Source: Myxococcales bacterium
Lineage (GTDB): Bacteria; Myxococcota_A; Polyangia; Polyangiales; GCA-016699535
Direction of reading: 5' to 3'
Length of the DNA stretch: 64,000 bases
Assembly (NCBI GenBank): GCA_020633325.1
Contig: JACKDX010000001.1
Span: 1,612,001-1,676,000, forward strand
Under the pieces are notes generated by a model, which worked only from the letters and a program-made list of their open reading frames with translations, made no database searches and was not told where the DNA came from. This document shows, piece after piece, positions 8,469 to 15,472 of this stretch; position 1 is the first letter of the stretch, and every line of letters starts with the position of its first letter. A program made the translations under genes and the position numbers.

Positions 8469-8759
8469 TCAACCATTCCCGGCTAAGCCTCCCGCAATGG
8501 CCGGCACGATGCTTAATGTATCGCCATCCTTAAGCGGTGTATCGAGATTATCAAGGAATCGGATGTCCTCTTCGTTCGCATAGATGTTAACAAATCGGCG
8601 TACGCCCTTCTCATCGCACAATCGATCCTTGACTCCGGGGTGGTGCTTTTCCAGATACTCAATCGCTTCTTTGACGTTGGCCCCGTCGGCCTGAACGATG
8701 TCCTGTCCGCCGGTGAGCGTCCGAAGTGGTGTAGGAATTCTTACGGTAATTGTCGCCAT
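8469..8759 (-). CDS. cysO: Sulfur carrier protein CysO (MoaD/ThiS family) with C-terminal tail
   Basis: A 96-residue ubiquitin-fold sulfur carrier. MoaD/ThiS proteins end in Gly-Gly, which is adenylated and converted to a thiocarboxylate. Here the Gly90-Gly91 pair is followed by five more residues (LAGNG) before a TGA stop, so the protein must be trimmed before activation. The JAMM protease two genes downstream is the obvious candidate, by analogy with QbsE/QbsD. Body features such as LxDGDTLSIVPAIAGG match CysO. It lies between cysK (12 bases) and cysM (6 bases). No E1-like MoeZ/ThiF activator is in the window. Confidence 0.9.
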   Translation of the reverse strand: MATITVRIPTPLRTLTGGQDIVQADGANVKEAIEYLEKHHPGVKDRLCDEKGVRRFVNIYANEEDIRFLDNLDTPLKDGDTLSIVPAIAGGLAGNG

Positions 8760-8771
8760 GGTTTGTCCTTT

Positions 8772-9704
8772 CTAGTTTTCTTGAAAATACGTGTCCAAAC
8801 TAAAATATCGCTCTCCTGTGTCGCAGAGCACGGTGACTACCACGTGGTTTTCACCAAGCTCTTCAGCGAGCCTTGAGGCGATGGTCACATTGGCCCCGGC
8901 GCTGATGCCAACAAGAAGGCCTGCTTTTTCTGCAAGGGCTTTTTTTGCGCGATGCGCTTCGTAATCGGAGACACGTCGAATCTCATCCACCACGGTGGGA
9001 TCGAAGTTTCCCGGCACGAACCCCGCGCCAATCCCCTGGATTTTTGTTGGGCCTGGCTCGCCGCCCGATAATACGGGGCTGGTTTCGGGTTCCACAGCAA
9101 CTATCCTGCACGACGGGTAGTTTCGCTTAAGGACGCGGCCGACGCCCGTGATGGTACCTCCGGTCCCAACGGCGGACACAAAGGCATCCACCGGCTGTCC
9201 CTCGAGCGCACGCATGATTTCCTCCGCCGTGGTCTCGGCATGGGCAGCGGGGTTGGCGGGATTATCAAACTGCATGGGCATGAAAGCCCCGCGGCTCGCG
9301 ACGATATCCTTGGCCGCCTCGATGGCACCTTCCATCACCCGCTCGGCCTGGGTGAGGACTATCTCGGCGCCATACGCCTGCAATAACGCACGCCGCTCAA
9401 GCGACATACTCTCCGGCATCGTGAGCACCAAATGGTAACCCTTTACTGCGCAGACCAATGCGAGGCCGATGCCGGTGTTGCCGCTTGTTGGCTCGACAAT
9501 GGTATCCCCAGGACGGATTTTTCCCTCGCGTTCCGCCACTTCGATCATGGACAGACAAATGCGGTCCTTGACCGAGCCGCCAGGGTTCACGTGTTCCGCT
9601 TTTGCCCAAAGCGTTGCGGCGCCTTGAGGAGTGCAATGGGTCAGTTCCAAGAGCGGCGTATTGCCGATTAGCTCTAATACGGACTGTACTACGGGTGCGG
9701 CCAT
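8772..9704 (-). CDS. cysK: Cysteine synthase A (O-acetylserine sulfhydrylase)
   Basis: A 310-residue PLP enzyme making L-cysteine from O-acetylserine and sulfide. Lys46 in GGSVKDR binds PLP, TSGNTGIG is the phosphate loop, and residues around VSAVGTGGT and SAGAN match CysK. It is the first enzyme gene after the Rrf2 regulator, three bases downstream. In Bacillus subtilis the Rrf2 repressor CymR works in complex with CysK, so adjacency here may reflect the same regulatory partnership. No serine acetyltransferase gene is in the window. Confidence 0.93.
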   Translation of the reverse strand: MAAPVVQSVLELIGNTPLLELTHCTPQGAATLWAKAEHVNPGGSVKDRICLSMIEVAEREGKIRPGDTIVEPTSGNTGIGLALVCAVKGYHLVLTMPESMSLERRALLQAYGAEIVLTQAERVMEGAIEAAKDIVASRGAFMPMQFDNPANPAAHAETTAEEIMRALEGQPVDAFVSAVGTGGTITGVGRVLKRNYPSCRIVAVEPETSPVLSGGEPGPTKIQGIGAGFVPGNFDPTVVDEIRRVSDYEAHRAKKALAEKAGLLVGISAGANVTIASRLAEELGENHVVVTVLCDTGERYFSLDTYFQEN

Positions 9705-9707
9705 GGG

Positions 9708-10160
9708 TTATATGACGTAGTTCAGGCGTCGCTCAGAGGCGCGACGAATCCCTAGCTGTTCGGCGTTTTGGGCCAGTTGTTCCATAGTGACGGCGTTAAA
9801 GCAGTTCTCGATTCGCTCTGAGAGTTCACGGAACGCGTGAATGATCACTTGACTCGAGCTTCCCGAGGATCTGGCTTTCGGCGACTCGGCCACGAGAGCG
9901 AGGGGCCCTTCAACTGCTCTCACCACATCCCCAACGCTGATGGCAGAGGCGGGACGCGCCAATCGATAGCCGCCACGCGGGCCGCGTTTCGAGGTCACCA
10001 AACCCGCACGCTTCAGGTCTTGGCATATCTGTTCCAAAAACCGCGACGGAATGGCCTGGCGCGCTGCAATGTCTTTGATCTGAGAGGCCTCTCCCTGGGT
10101 ATGAAAGGCCATGTCAAAGACGGCTTGTACGCCGTATCGGCCTTTGTTGGACAGTTTCAT
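9708..10160 (-). CDS. Rrf2 family transcriptional regulator, CymR-like
   Basis: A 150-residue winged-helix regulator starting MKLSNKGRYGVQA, typical of Rrf2 proteins, with the DNA-recognition segment around QAIPSRFLEQICQDL and the wing KRGPRGGY. The three-Cys cluster ligand set of IscR/NsrR is missing: the region after residue 90 has Ser-rich sequence and only one Cys (ENCFNA). It is therefore more like CymR, the cysteine-metabolism repressor without a metal centre. It heads the operon that it probably controls. The ATG at 10160 was chosen over an in-frame GTG/ATG 42 bases upstream because the family starts here. Confidence 0.88.
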   Translation of the reverse strand: MKLSNKGRYGVQAVFDMAFHTQGEASQIKDIAARQAIPSRFLEQICQDLKRAGLVTSKRGPRGGYRLARPASAISVGDVVRAVEGPLALVAESPKARSSGSSSQVIIHAFRELSERIENCFNAVTMEQLAQNAEQLGIRRASERRLNYVI

Positions 10161-10169
10161 CGCCGCTCC

Positions 10170-10198
10170 AAGATAGCGCGGCGCACCCTGCTGGTCAA
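10170..10198 (-). promoter_or_regulatory. Possible sigma-70 promoter of the sulfur operon
   Basis: On the minus strand TTGACC (10198-10193) is followed after 17 bases by TATCTT (10175-10170). The start site would fall only a few bases before the Rrf2 ATG, giving an almost leaderless transcript, so an upstream promoter using TTGACA at 10221-10216 may also matter. Confidence 0.35.
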
Positions 10199-10202
10199 CC
10201 AA

Positions 10203-10214
10203 ACCCTATCGGGT
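10203..10214. promoter_or_regulatory. Short palindrome, possible operator of the sulfur operon
   Basis: ACCC-TATC-GGGT forms a 12-bp interrupted palindrome just upstream of the candidate promoter and 43 bases before the Rrf2 gene. Autoregulation by the Rrf2 protein is plausible; the motif has not been matched to a known CymR box. Confidence 0.25.
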
Positions 10215-10244
10215 ATGTCAAGAATAAATAAACGTCGGATAATA

Positions 10245-13200
10245 CTATGTTTTGCGTTCTGGTTCGTATCCGAGGCTGGGTCTTAGCCATCGTTCGGTCT
10301 CTTCGAGAGAAGTCCCCTTCCTGTGGGCGTATGCCTGCACCTGATCGCGATCGATGAGCCCCACCGCGAAATAATGGGCCTTGGGATGGGCAAGATAGAT
10401 GCCGCTGACGCTGGCTGCCGGCCACATCGCGAAGTTCTCGCTAAGCGTGATTCCAATCTCAGGGGCGTTCAACAACGAAAAAAGTTTGGGTTTCTCGCTG
10501 TGGTCGGGGCATGCGGGATAACCAAATGCCGGACGGATCCCGCGGTACTTCTCCGCGATCAGCTCTTGGGGACTGAATTGCTCTTCTAGCCCGTATCCAC
10601 AGTCACGACGTGCGCGCTGGTGCAGATACTCCGCGAACGCTTCGGCCAGTCGATCGGCGAGGGCTTTGGCAATGATGGCATTGTAATCGTCGAGGGCGTC
10701 ACGATATTCCGCAGCAAGTTCTTCGGCGCCTATGCCGGCCGTGACTGCAAACGCCCCAACATAATCCGCGATACCTGTCTCTTGGGGAGCGACAAAATCC
10801 GCCAAACAAAAATAGGGCTCATCCTCGGGCTTGGCTTGCTGTTGCCGCAGCATGCAAAACCTGAGCAATTCTTCTTGGCTATCAGTATGACTCACTACAA
10901 TATCGTCGCCATCAGCGTTCGCGGGCCAAAAGCCGTAAACCCCGCGCAGCGTGAAGCGGCGCTCGCGGATGATGCGATCAAGTAACTGACGTCCATGGTC
11001 GTAGAGTTCTCGTGCGGCTGCACCATAGGTGGGATGCTCTAAGATCTTGGGAAACTTCCCCTTGAGCTCCCAAGCAGTGAAGAAAAAAGTCCAGTCAATG
11101 TAGGGGACTAAATCTTCCAATGTGACATCGTCGACCACGCGACGGCCGAGGAAACTCGGTACGGCTATATCCTTCTCGGCCCAAGTGATGGCCGCTGGAT
11201 TTTCTCGTGCGATGGAGTAGGGCAGCTGGGGTTTGCGTCGTTTCTGCTCATAGAGCCGAACGAGCCTGGCTTGCTCCTTGCGGTTGTTTTCTTCAAACGC
11301 GGCCTGCCGCTCGGGCGAAAGAATATCCGCAAGGACGCCCACGACTAAAGAGGCATCGAGCACGTGCACGGTGTTGGCGTCGTACCTGGGAGCAATCTTT
11401 ACGGCCGTGTGCTGCCGGCTGGTCGTGGCCCCCCCAATCAGTAGAGGCAACTCGAATTTCTGACGTGCCATTTCATCAGCAACGTTGACCATTTCATCGA
11501 GCGAGGGGGTGATCAACCCGCTCAGGCCGATGGCGTCCGCCGCCACGTCTTTTGCAGTTTGGAGAATTTTTTCAGCCGGCACCATCACGCCAAGGTCCAC
11601 GACATCATAGTTGTTGCATCCCAAGACGACGCCGACAATGTTCTTTCCAATGTCGTGAACATCACCCTTGACGGTGGCCAAGACGATTTTCGGACGGGCT
11701 TTGGCGACGCCGCCGACTTTCTCTTTCTCCATGAAAGGCTCTAAGTAAGCCACCGCGCGTTTCATCACGCGCGCGCTCTTCACCACCTGGGGCAGAAACA
11801 TCTTTCCCGACCCAAAAAGCTCACCCACGACTTTCATACCGTCCATCAATGGGCCCTCGATGACATGTAGGGGCTTAGGATGCTTCTGCCGCGCCTCCTC
11901 CGTGTCGGCTTCTATGAAATCCACGATACCATGCACCAAAGCGTGCGAGAGTCGCGCTTCGACAGAACCTTCTCGCCAAGCGAGATCGAGGGTCTTCTTC
12001 TTGCCGATGGATCTAGCGCTTTCCGCAAAGGTAACCAGCCGTTCGGTTGCATCGGGGCGCCGATTAAATATGACATCCTCCACCTTGCTGAGCAGGTCTT
12101 CGGGAATGTCCGCGTACACCGCAAGTTGACCCGCATTGACGATGCCCATGGTCATGCCTGCTGCAATGGCGTGATACAAGAAGGACGCATGCATGGCCTC
12201 GCGTACCGTGTCATTGCCGCGGAAGGAAAACGAAAGGTTGCTGACGCCGCCACTGATTTTGGCGTGCGGGCACGCTGCTTTGATACGTCCAATTGCCTGA
12301 ATATAGTTTTTCGCGAAGTCGTTGTGCTCAGCAATGCCGGTGCCAATGGCTAGAATGTTGGGGTCAAAGAAAATGTCTTGCGCATTGAAGCCAACTTTCT
12401 CCGTAAGCAGGGAATAGGCTCGCTTGCAAATGGATACCTTCCTATCCACCGTCTCGGCTTGCCCCTCTTCATCGAACGCCATCACCACGACAGCGGCACC
12501 GTATCTCTTAACGAGCTTGGCCTTTTCGAGAAAATCGGCCTCACCCTCCTTGAGTGATAACGAGTTGACGACGCCTTTCCCCTGCACGCATTTGAGCCCC
12601 GCTTCAATGACCGACCACTTCGAGCTATCGACCATAATGGGAAGCCGCGAAATCTCCGGCTCCGACGCGATGAGATGCAAAAAAAGCGTCATCTCCTTCT
12701 CTGAGTCGAGCATGCCCTCGTCCATGTTGACATCAAGAATATTGGCACCACTACGGACCTGGTCGAGTGCGACGGCCAAAGCGTCGGAATGTTTGCGCTC
12801 TTTGATCAGTCGTGCAAAACGTTTGGACCCGGTCACATTGGTTCGCTCGCCAATCAGGACAAAGTTGGAGTCCTCTCGAATCACAAACGGTTCGAGACCG
12901 CTGAGACGCGTGAGGTGTGAGACAGGCATCTCGGCAACGTCGCGAGGCTTTATCCCCCGACATGCATTTTTTATAGCGGCGATGTGTTCGGGTGTTGTCC
13001 CACAACATCCCCCGACCAGATTGACCAGGCCATCTTCAGCCAATGCTTTTAACTGCATGGCTGTCGTGGCTGGCGTCTCCTCATACTCACCAAAGGCATT
13101 GGGCATCCCCGCGTTCGGGTAACAGCTGATATAGCAAGTGGCCAATCTGCTGAGTTCAGCAATGTAAGGCCGCATGTCCTTTGCGCCGAGCGCACAGTTG

Positions 13201-13925
13201 ACCCCGACACTCCATGGGTTGGCATGGGCAATGGAGGCCCAGAAAGCTTCAATGGTTTGCCCCGAGAGTGTGCGCCCGCTTTTATCCGTAATGGTTACCG
13301 ACACCATGATCGGTAAGTAGACCTTCTCGCGCTCACAGACCTCCTGGATGGCAAAGAGCGCAGCCTTGGCATTGAGGGTGTCAAAGATTGTCTCGACCAT
13401 GAGCAAGTCGACACCACCGTGAATGAGTCCCCGAACCTGTTCTTCGTAGGCCAAACGCACCTCATCAAACGTCACGGACCGGTATGCAGGGTCGTTTACA
13501 TCAGGCGACAAGCTGAGGGTCTTGTTGGTAGGACCGATGGCGCCCGCCACAAAACGAGGCTGCGCCGGATCCTGCTCGGTGACGATGAGCGCACAGCGCT
13601 TGGCCAGCTTGGCCGCCTCGACGTTCAGGTCGTATGCGAGATCCTGTAAGCCATAATCGGCCTGAGCGATGCGGGTGGCCGTGAAGGTGTTGGTTTCAAT
13701 GATGTCGGCGCCCGCGGTGAGAAATTGTGTATGAATGCCGGCGATAATATCGGGCTGGGTCATGACCAGCACATCGCTATTCCCTTTGAGCGCATGGGTG
13801 TGCGTACTGAATCGTTTTCCGCGAAACGCTGACTCGTCCAAGGCATGCCGCTGAATCATGGTGCCCATGGCGCCGTCGAGTATCATCAGCCGCTCTTTGA
13901 GCGTTGCTTCTAGATCTTGCTGCAT
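10245..13925 (-). CDS. metH: Cobalamin-dependent methionine synthase
   Basis: A full-length 1226-residue MetH (E. coli 1227) transferring a methyl group from methyltetrahydrofolate to homocysteine via cobalamin. The homocysteine domain at the N-terminus has the zinc ligands Cys244, Cys307 and Cys308. The pterin-binding domain starts near 350 (NVTGSKRF), the B12 cap and Rossmann domains contain DVHDIGKNIV near 750, and the C-terminal activation domain covers the last 300 residues (YFAVGLIDRDQVQAYA). It is 10 bases downstream of ddl. No cobalamin or SAM riboswitch was seen upstream. It consumes homocysteine, so it is functionally close to the adjacent cysteine operon. Confidence 0.97.
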   Translation of the reverse strand: MQQDLEATLKERLMILDGAMGTMIQRHALDESAFRGKRFSTHTHALKGNSDVLVMTQPDIIAGIHTQFLTAGADIIETNTFTATRIAQADYGLQDLAYDLNVEAAKLAKRCALIVTEQDPAQPRFVAGAIGPTNKTLSLSPDVNDPAYRSVTFDEVRLAYEEQVRGLIHGGVDLLMVETIFDTLNAKAALFAIQEVCEREKVYLPIMVSVTITDKSGRTLSGQTIEAFWASIAHANPWSVGVNCALGAKDMRPYIAELSRLATCYISCYPNAGMPNAFGEYEETPATTAMQLKALAEDGLVNLVGGCCGTTPEHIAAIKNACRGIKPRDVAEMPVSHLTRLSGLEPFVIREDSNFVLIGERTNVTGSKRFARLIKERKHSDALAVALDQVRSGANILDVNMDEGMLDSEKEMTLFLHLIASEPEISRLPIMVDSSKWSVIEAGLKCVQGKGVVNSLSLKEGEADFLEKAKLVKRYGAAVVVMAFDEEGQAETVDRKVSICKRAYSLLTEKVGFNAQDIFFDPNILAIGTGIAEHNDFAKNYIQAIGRIKAACPHAKISGGVSNLSFSFRGNDTVREAMHASFLYHAIAAGMTMGIVNAGQLAVYADIPEDLLSKVEDVIFNRRPDATERLVTFAESARSIGKKKTLDLAWREGSVEARLSHALVHGIVDFIEADTEEARQKHPKPLHVIEGPLMDGMKVVGELFGSGKMFLPQVVKSARVMKRAVAYLEPFMEKEKVGGVAKARPKIVLATVKGDVHDIGKNIVGVVLGCNNYDVVDLGVMVPAEKILQTAKDVAADAIGLSGLITPSLDEMVNVADEMARQKFELPLLIGGATTSRQHTAVKIAPRYDANTVHVLDASLVVGVLADILSPERQAAFEENNRKEQARLVRLYEQKRRKPQLPYSIARENPAAITWAEKDIAVPSFLGRRVVDDVTLEDLVPYIDWTFFFTAWELKGKFPKILEHPTYGAAARELYDHGRQLLDRIIRERRFTLRGVYGFWPANADGDDIVVSHTDSQEELLRFCMLRQQQAKPEDEPYFCLADFVAPQETGIADYVGAFAVTAGIGAEELAAEYRDALDDYNAIIAKALADRLAEAFAEYLHQRARRDCGYGLEEQFSPQELIAEKYRGIRPAFGYPACPDHSEKPKLFSLLNAPEIGITLSENFAMWPAASVSGIYLAHPKAHYFAVGLIDRDQVQAYAHRKGTSLEETERWLRPSLGYEPERKT

Positions 13926-13935
13926 TGGGCGGTGT

Positions 13936-14922
13936 TTACGCCGCGCTCGGCGTTGACGCCAGCCCCACCGGGATGGGTTTGACCGCGGGTGCCACGGCGC
14001 TCAATGGAATTCCCTCTAAAATCGCCACGCATAGGTCTTCAAACGTGTAGCCCAGTCCGCGAACGATTTTTGGCAGAAGACTGGCGCTTGAGGTGAGCCC
14101 CGGCAGGGTATTGACCTCAAGTACATAATCATTGCCGCCTTCGGTGACCATCATATCCACACGGGTGGCGCCGATAGCCCCCACGCTCCGATTGGCTTTC
14201 TCGGCGACATCGAGAAGCGTCTGATAGCGGCTCGGGCTGACGCGGGCGGGGAAATGGTAGGTACTCTGGCCCGCTTGATACTTCGCCTGATAATCATAAA
14301 ATTCCCCCAAAGGCTCGATCTCTATTGCGCCCAAGGGCTTTCCATGCAGCAACCCAACTTGAATCTCCTGTCCCTGAATATAGCGCTCGACAAGCACATC
14401 GCCCGGAAATTGGCTTGCAAGCTTTACCCCAGCATGAAGTTCCGTGAGCGATGCGGCTTTGGAGCTTCCTACGCTTGAGCCTTGGCTCCGGGGTTTGATA
14501 AACACAGGAAAGCCAAAGGATCCGTGCGCTTGCTCGGCTTCTTCGAGTGTGTCCGGTTCGAGGACATAATAAGGCGGCGTAGGCACGTTGTAGAGGCGGA
14601 ATAATTCTTTCGCCTTCACCTTATCCATCGCCAAAGCACTCGCCAGCACGCCAGAGCCCGTGTACGGGATGCCCAACAGTTCCAAGAGGCCCTGAATGCA
14701 GCCATCTTCGCCGTAGGTGCCATGGAGCGCTATGAATGCGACGTCGATCGGATCTTGGCGCAACACCTTATCGATGTCGCGATCGACGAATACGGTGACA
14801 GCATCGTAGCCACGTGAAACCAGTGCTCGATGCACGCATTCGCCAGTTTTTAATGAGATCTCCCGCTCGGCACTGAGTCCGCCCATCAATACACCAACGC
14901 GTTTTTCTCGATACTTCGTCAC
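13936..14922 (-). CDS. ddl: D-alanine--D-alanine ligase
   Basis: A 328-residue ATP-grasp enzyme making D-Ala-D-Ala for peptidoglycan. The N-terminus VGVLMGGLSAEREISL carries the conserved substrate Glu and Ser. ATP-grasp elements KPRSQGSSVG, EIEPLGEFYDYQAKY and the metal-binding LEVNTLPG are present in order. The YDYQAKY segment, with its Tyr, matches D-Ala-specific Ddl rather than VanA-type ligases. It lies away from any mur/fts cluster, between a small PHA-system gene and metH, with a C-terminal tail of about 20 residues beyond the usual end. Confidence 0.95.
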   Translation of the reverse strand: MTKYREKRVGVLMGGLSAEREISLKTGECVHRALVSRGYDAVTVFVDRDIDKVLRQDPIDVAFIALHGTYGEDGCIQGLLELLGIPYTGSGVLASALAMDKVKAKELFRLYNVPTPPYYVLEPDTLEEAEQAHGSFGFPVFIKPRSQGSSVGSSKAASLTELHAGVKLASQFPGDVLVERYIQGQEIQVGLLHGKPLGAIEIEPLGEFYDYQAKYQAGQSTYHFPARVSPSRYQTLLDVAEKANRSVGAIGATRVDMMVTEGGNDYVLEVNTLPGLTSSASLLPKIVRGLGYTFEDLCVAILEGIPLSAVAPAVKPIPVGLASTPSAA

Positions 14923-14979
14923 AGGACGGCCCTAGCAAGAGAGCGGGTCCCGGTCAACAAAACACCCAATTTCGGGGGA

Positions 14980-15255
14980 CTACCGCAGATAACGGTCTAG
15001 GTACTTGTTCACCTGTGCTTCAATGGCCCCCTTTAGGGGTCTTAGCATCAGCCCTAGCTCCACGCTGACGTGGACCAACGAATCGCTCACGGCCACCTGC
15101 CCTTTGGCGCCTGTCCTCTCGAATTTGAGCACGTCGCCCTCCCAATGGGACTGCACCTGTAGTTTGTTGGTGAGCTCTGTGCTGAGCGCGTCTGCGGCTT
15201 TGCGCGCCGCATCCTTGCCAAGGGTATGTGCGCGTCGAATGTCGATGCCGGGCAT
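14980..15255 (-). CDS. Polyhydroxyalkanoic acid system family protein
   Basis: A 91-residue protein resembling the PHA_gran_rgn family (Pfam PF09650), small proteins found near polyhydroxyalkanoate genes in some bacteria. It starts MPGIDIRRAHTLGKDAA, has an alternating helical region and a central beta segment (VQSHWEGDVLKFERTGAKG), and ends in a helix with basic residues. No PHA synthase or phasin is in the window, so a role in polymer granules is uncertain. It is transcribed towards ddl with a 57-base gap, and divergently from the HARE-HTH gene. Confidence 0.75.
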   Translation of the reverse strand: MPGIDIRRAHTLGKDAARKAADALSTELTNKLQVQSHWEGDVLKFERTGAKGQVAVSDSLVHVSVELGLMLRPLKGAIEAQVNKYLDRYLR

Positions 15256-15292
15256 GGCGCGAACCTACCCAAAAGAGAGCAGAAGTCAATGA

Positions 15293-15321
15293 TTGCAACA
15301 GAGCCTACGGAATGGTAGAAT
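15293..15321 (+). promoter_or_regulatory. Possible sigma-70 promoter for the HARE-HTH gene
   Basis: TTGCAA (15293-15298) and TAGAAT (15316-15321) are separated by 17 bases in the divergent region. The implied leader is about 145 bases and holds no recognised structure or ORF. Confidence 0.4.
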
Positions 15322-15472
15322 CCCGGCGCAGGCGACATGTTGCAAGATTGTCACCATAGAGCATTCAAAGGTGCGCTAGAGCCGACCAGGGAGGACGGTT
15401 CGCGCCATCTTTACCACGAGGAAACAATCCTCGACATCAACTCACATTCACTCCCTATTTCAAGGAATTTTC

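Noticed and set aside
3890..10160. Dissimilatory sulfate-reduction or sulfur-oxidation island
   Set aside because: No dsrAB, qmo, sat or aprM genes, and the neighbours are all cysteine synthesis genes.
12424..13122. Long plus-strand open frame inside metH
   Set aside because: Lies wholly antisense to conserved MetH domains; Ser/Arg/Pro-rich translation with no recognisable fold.
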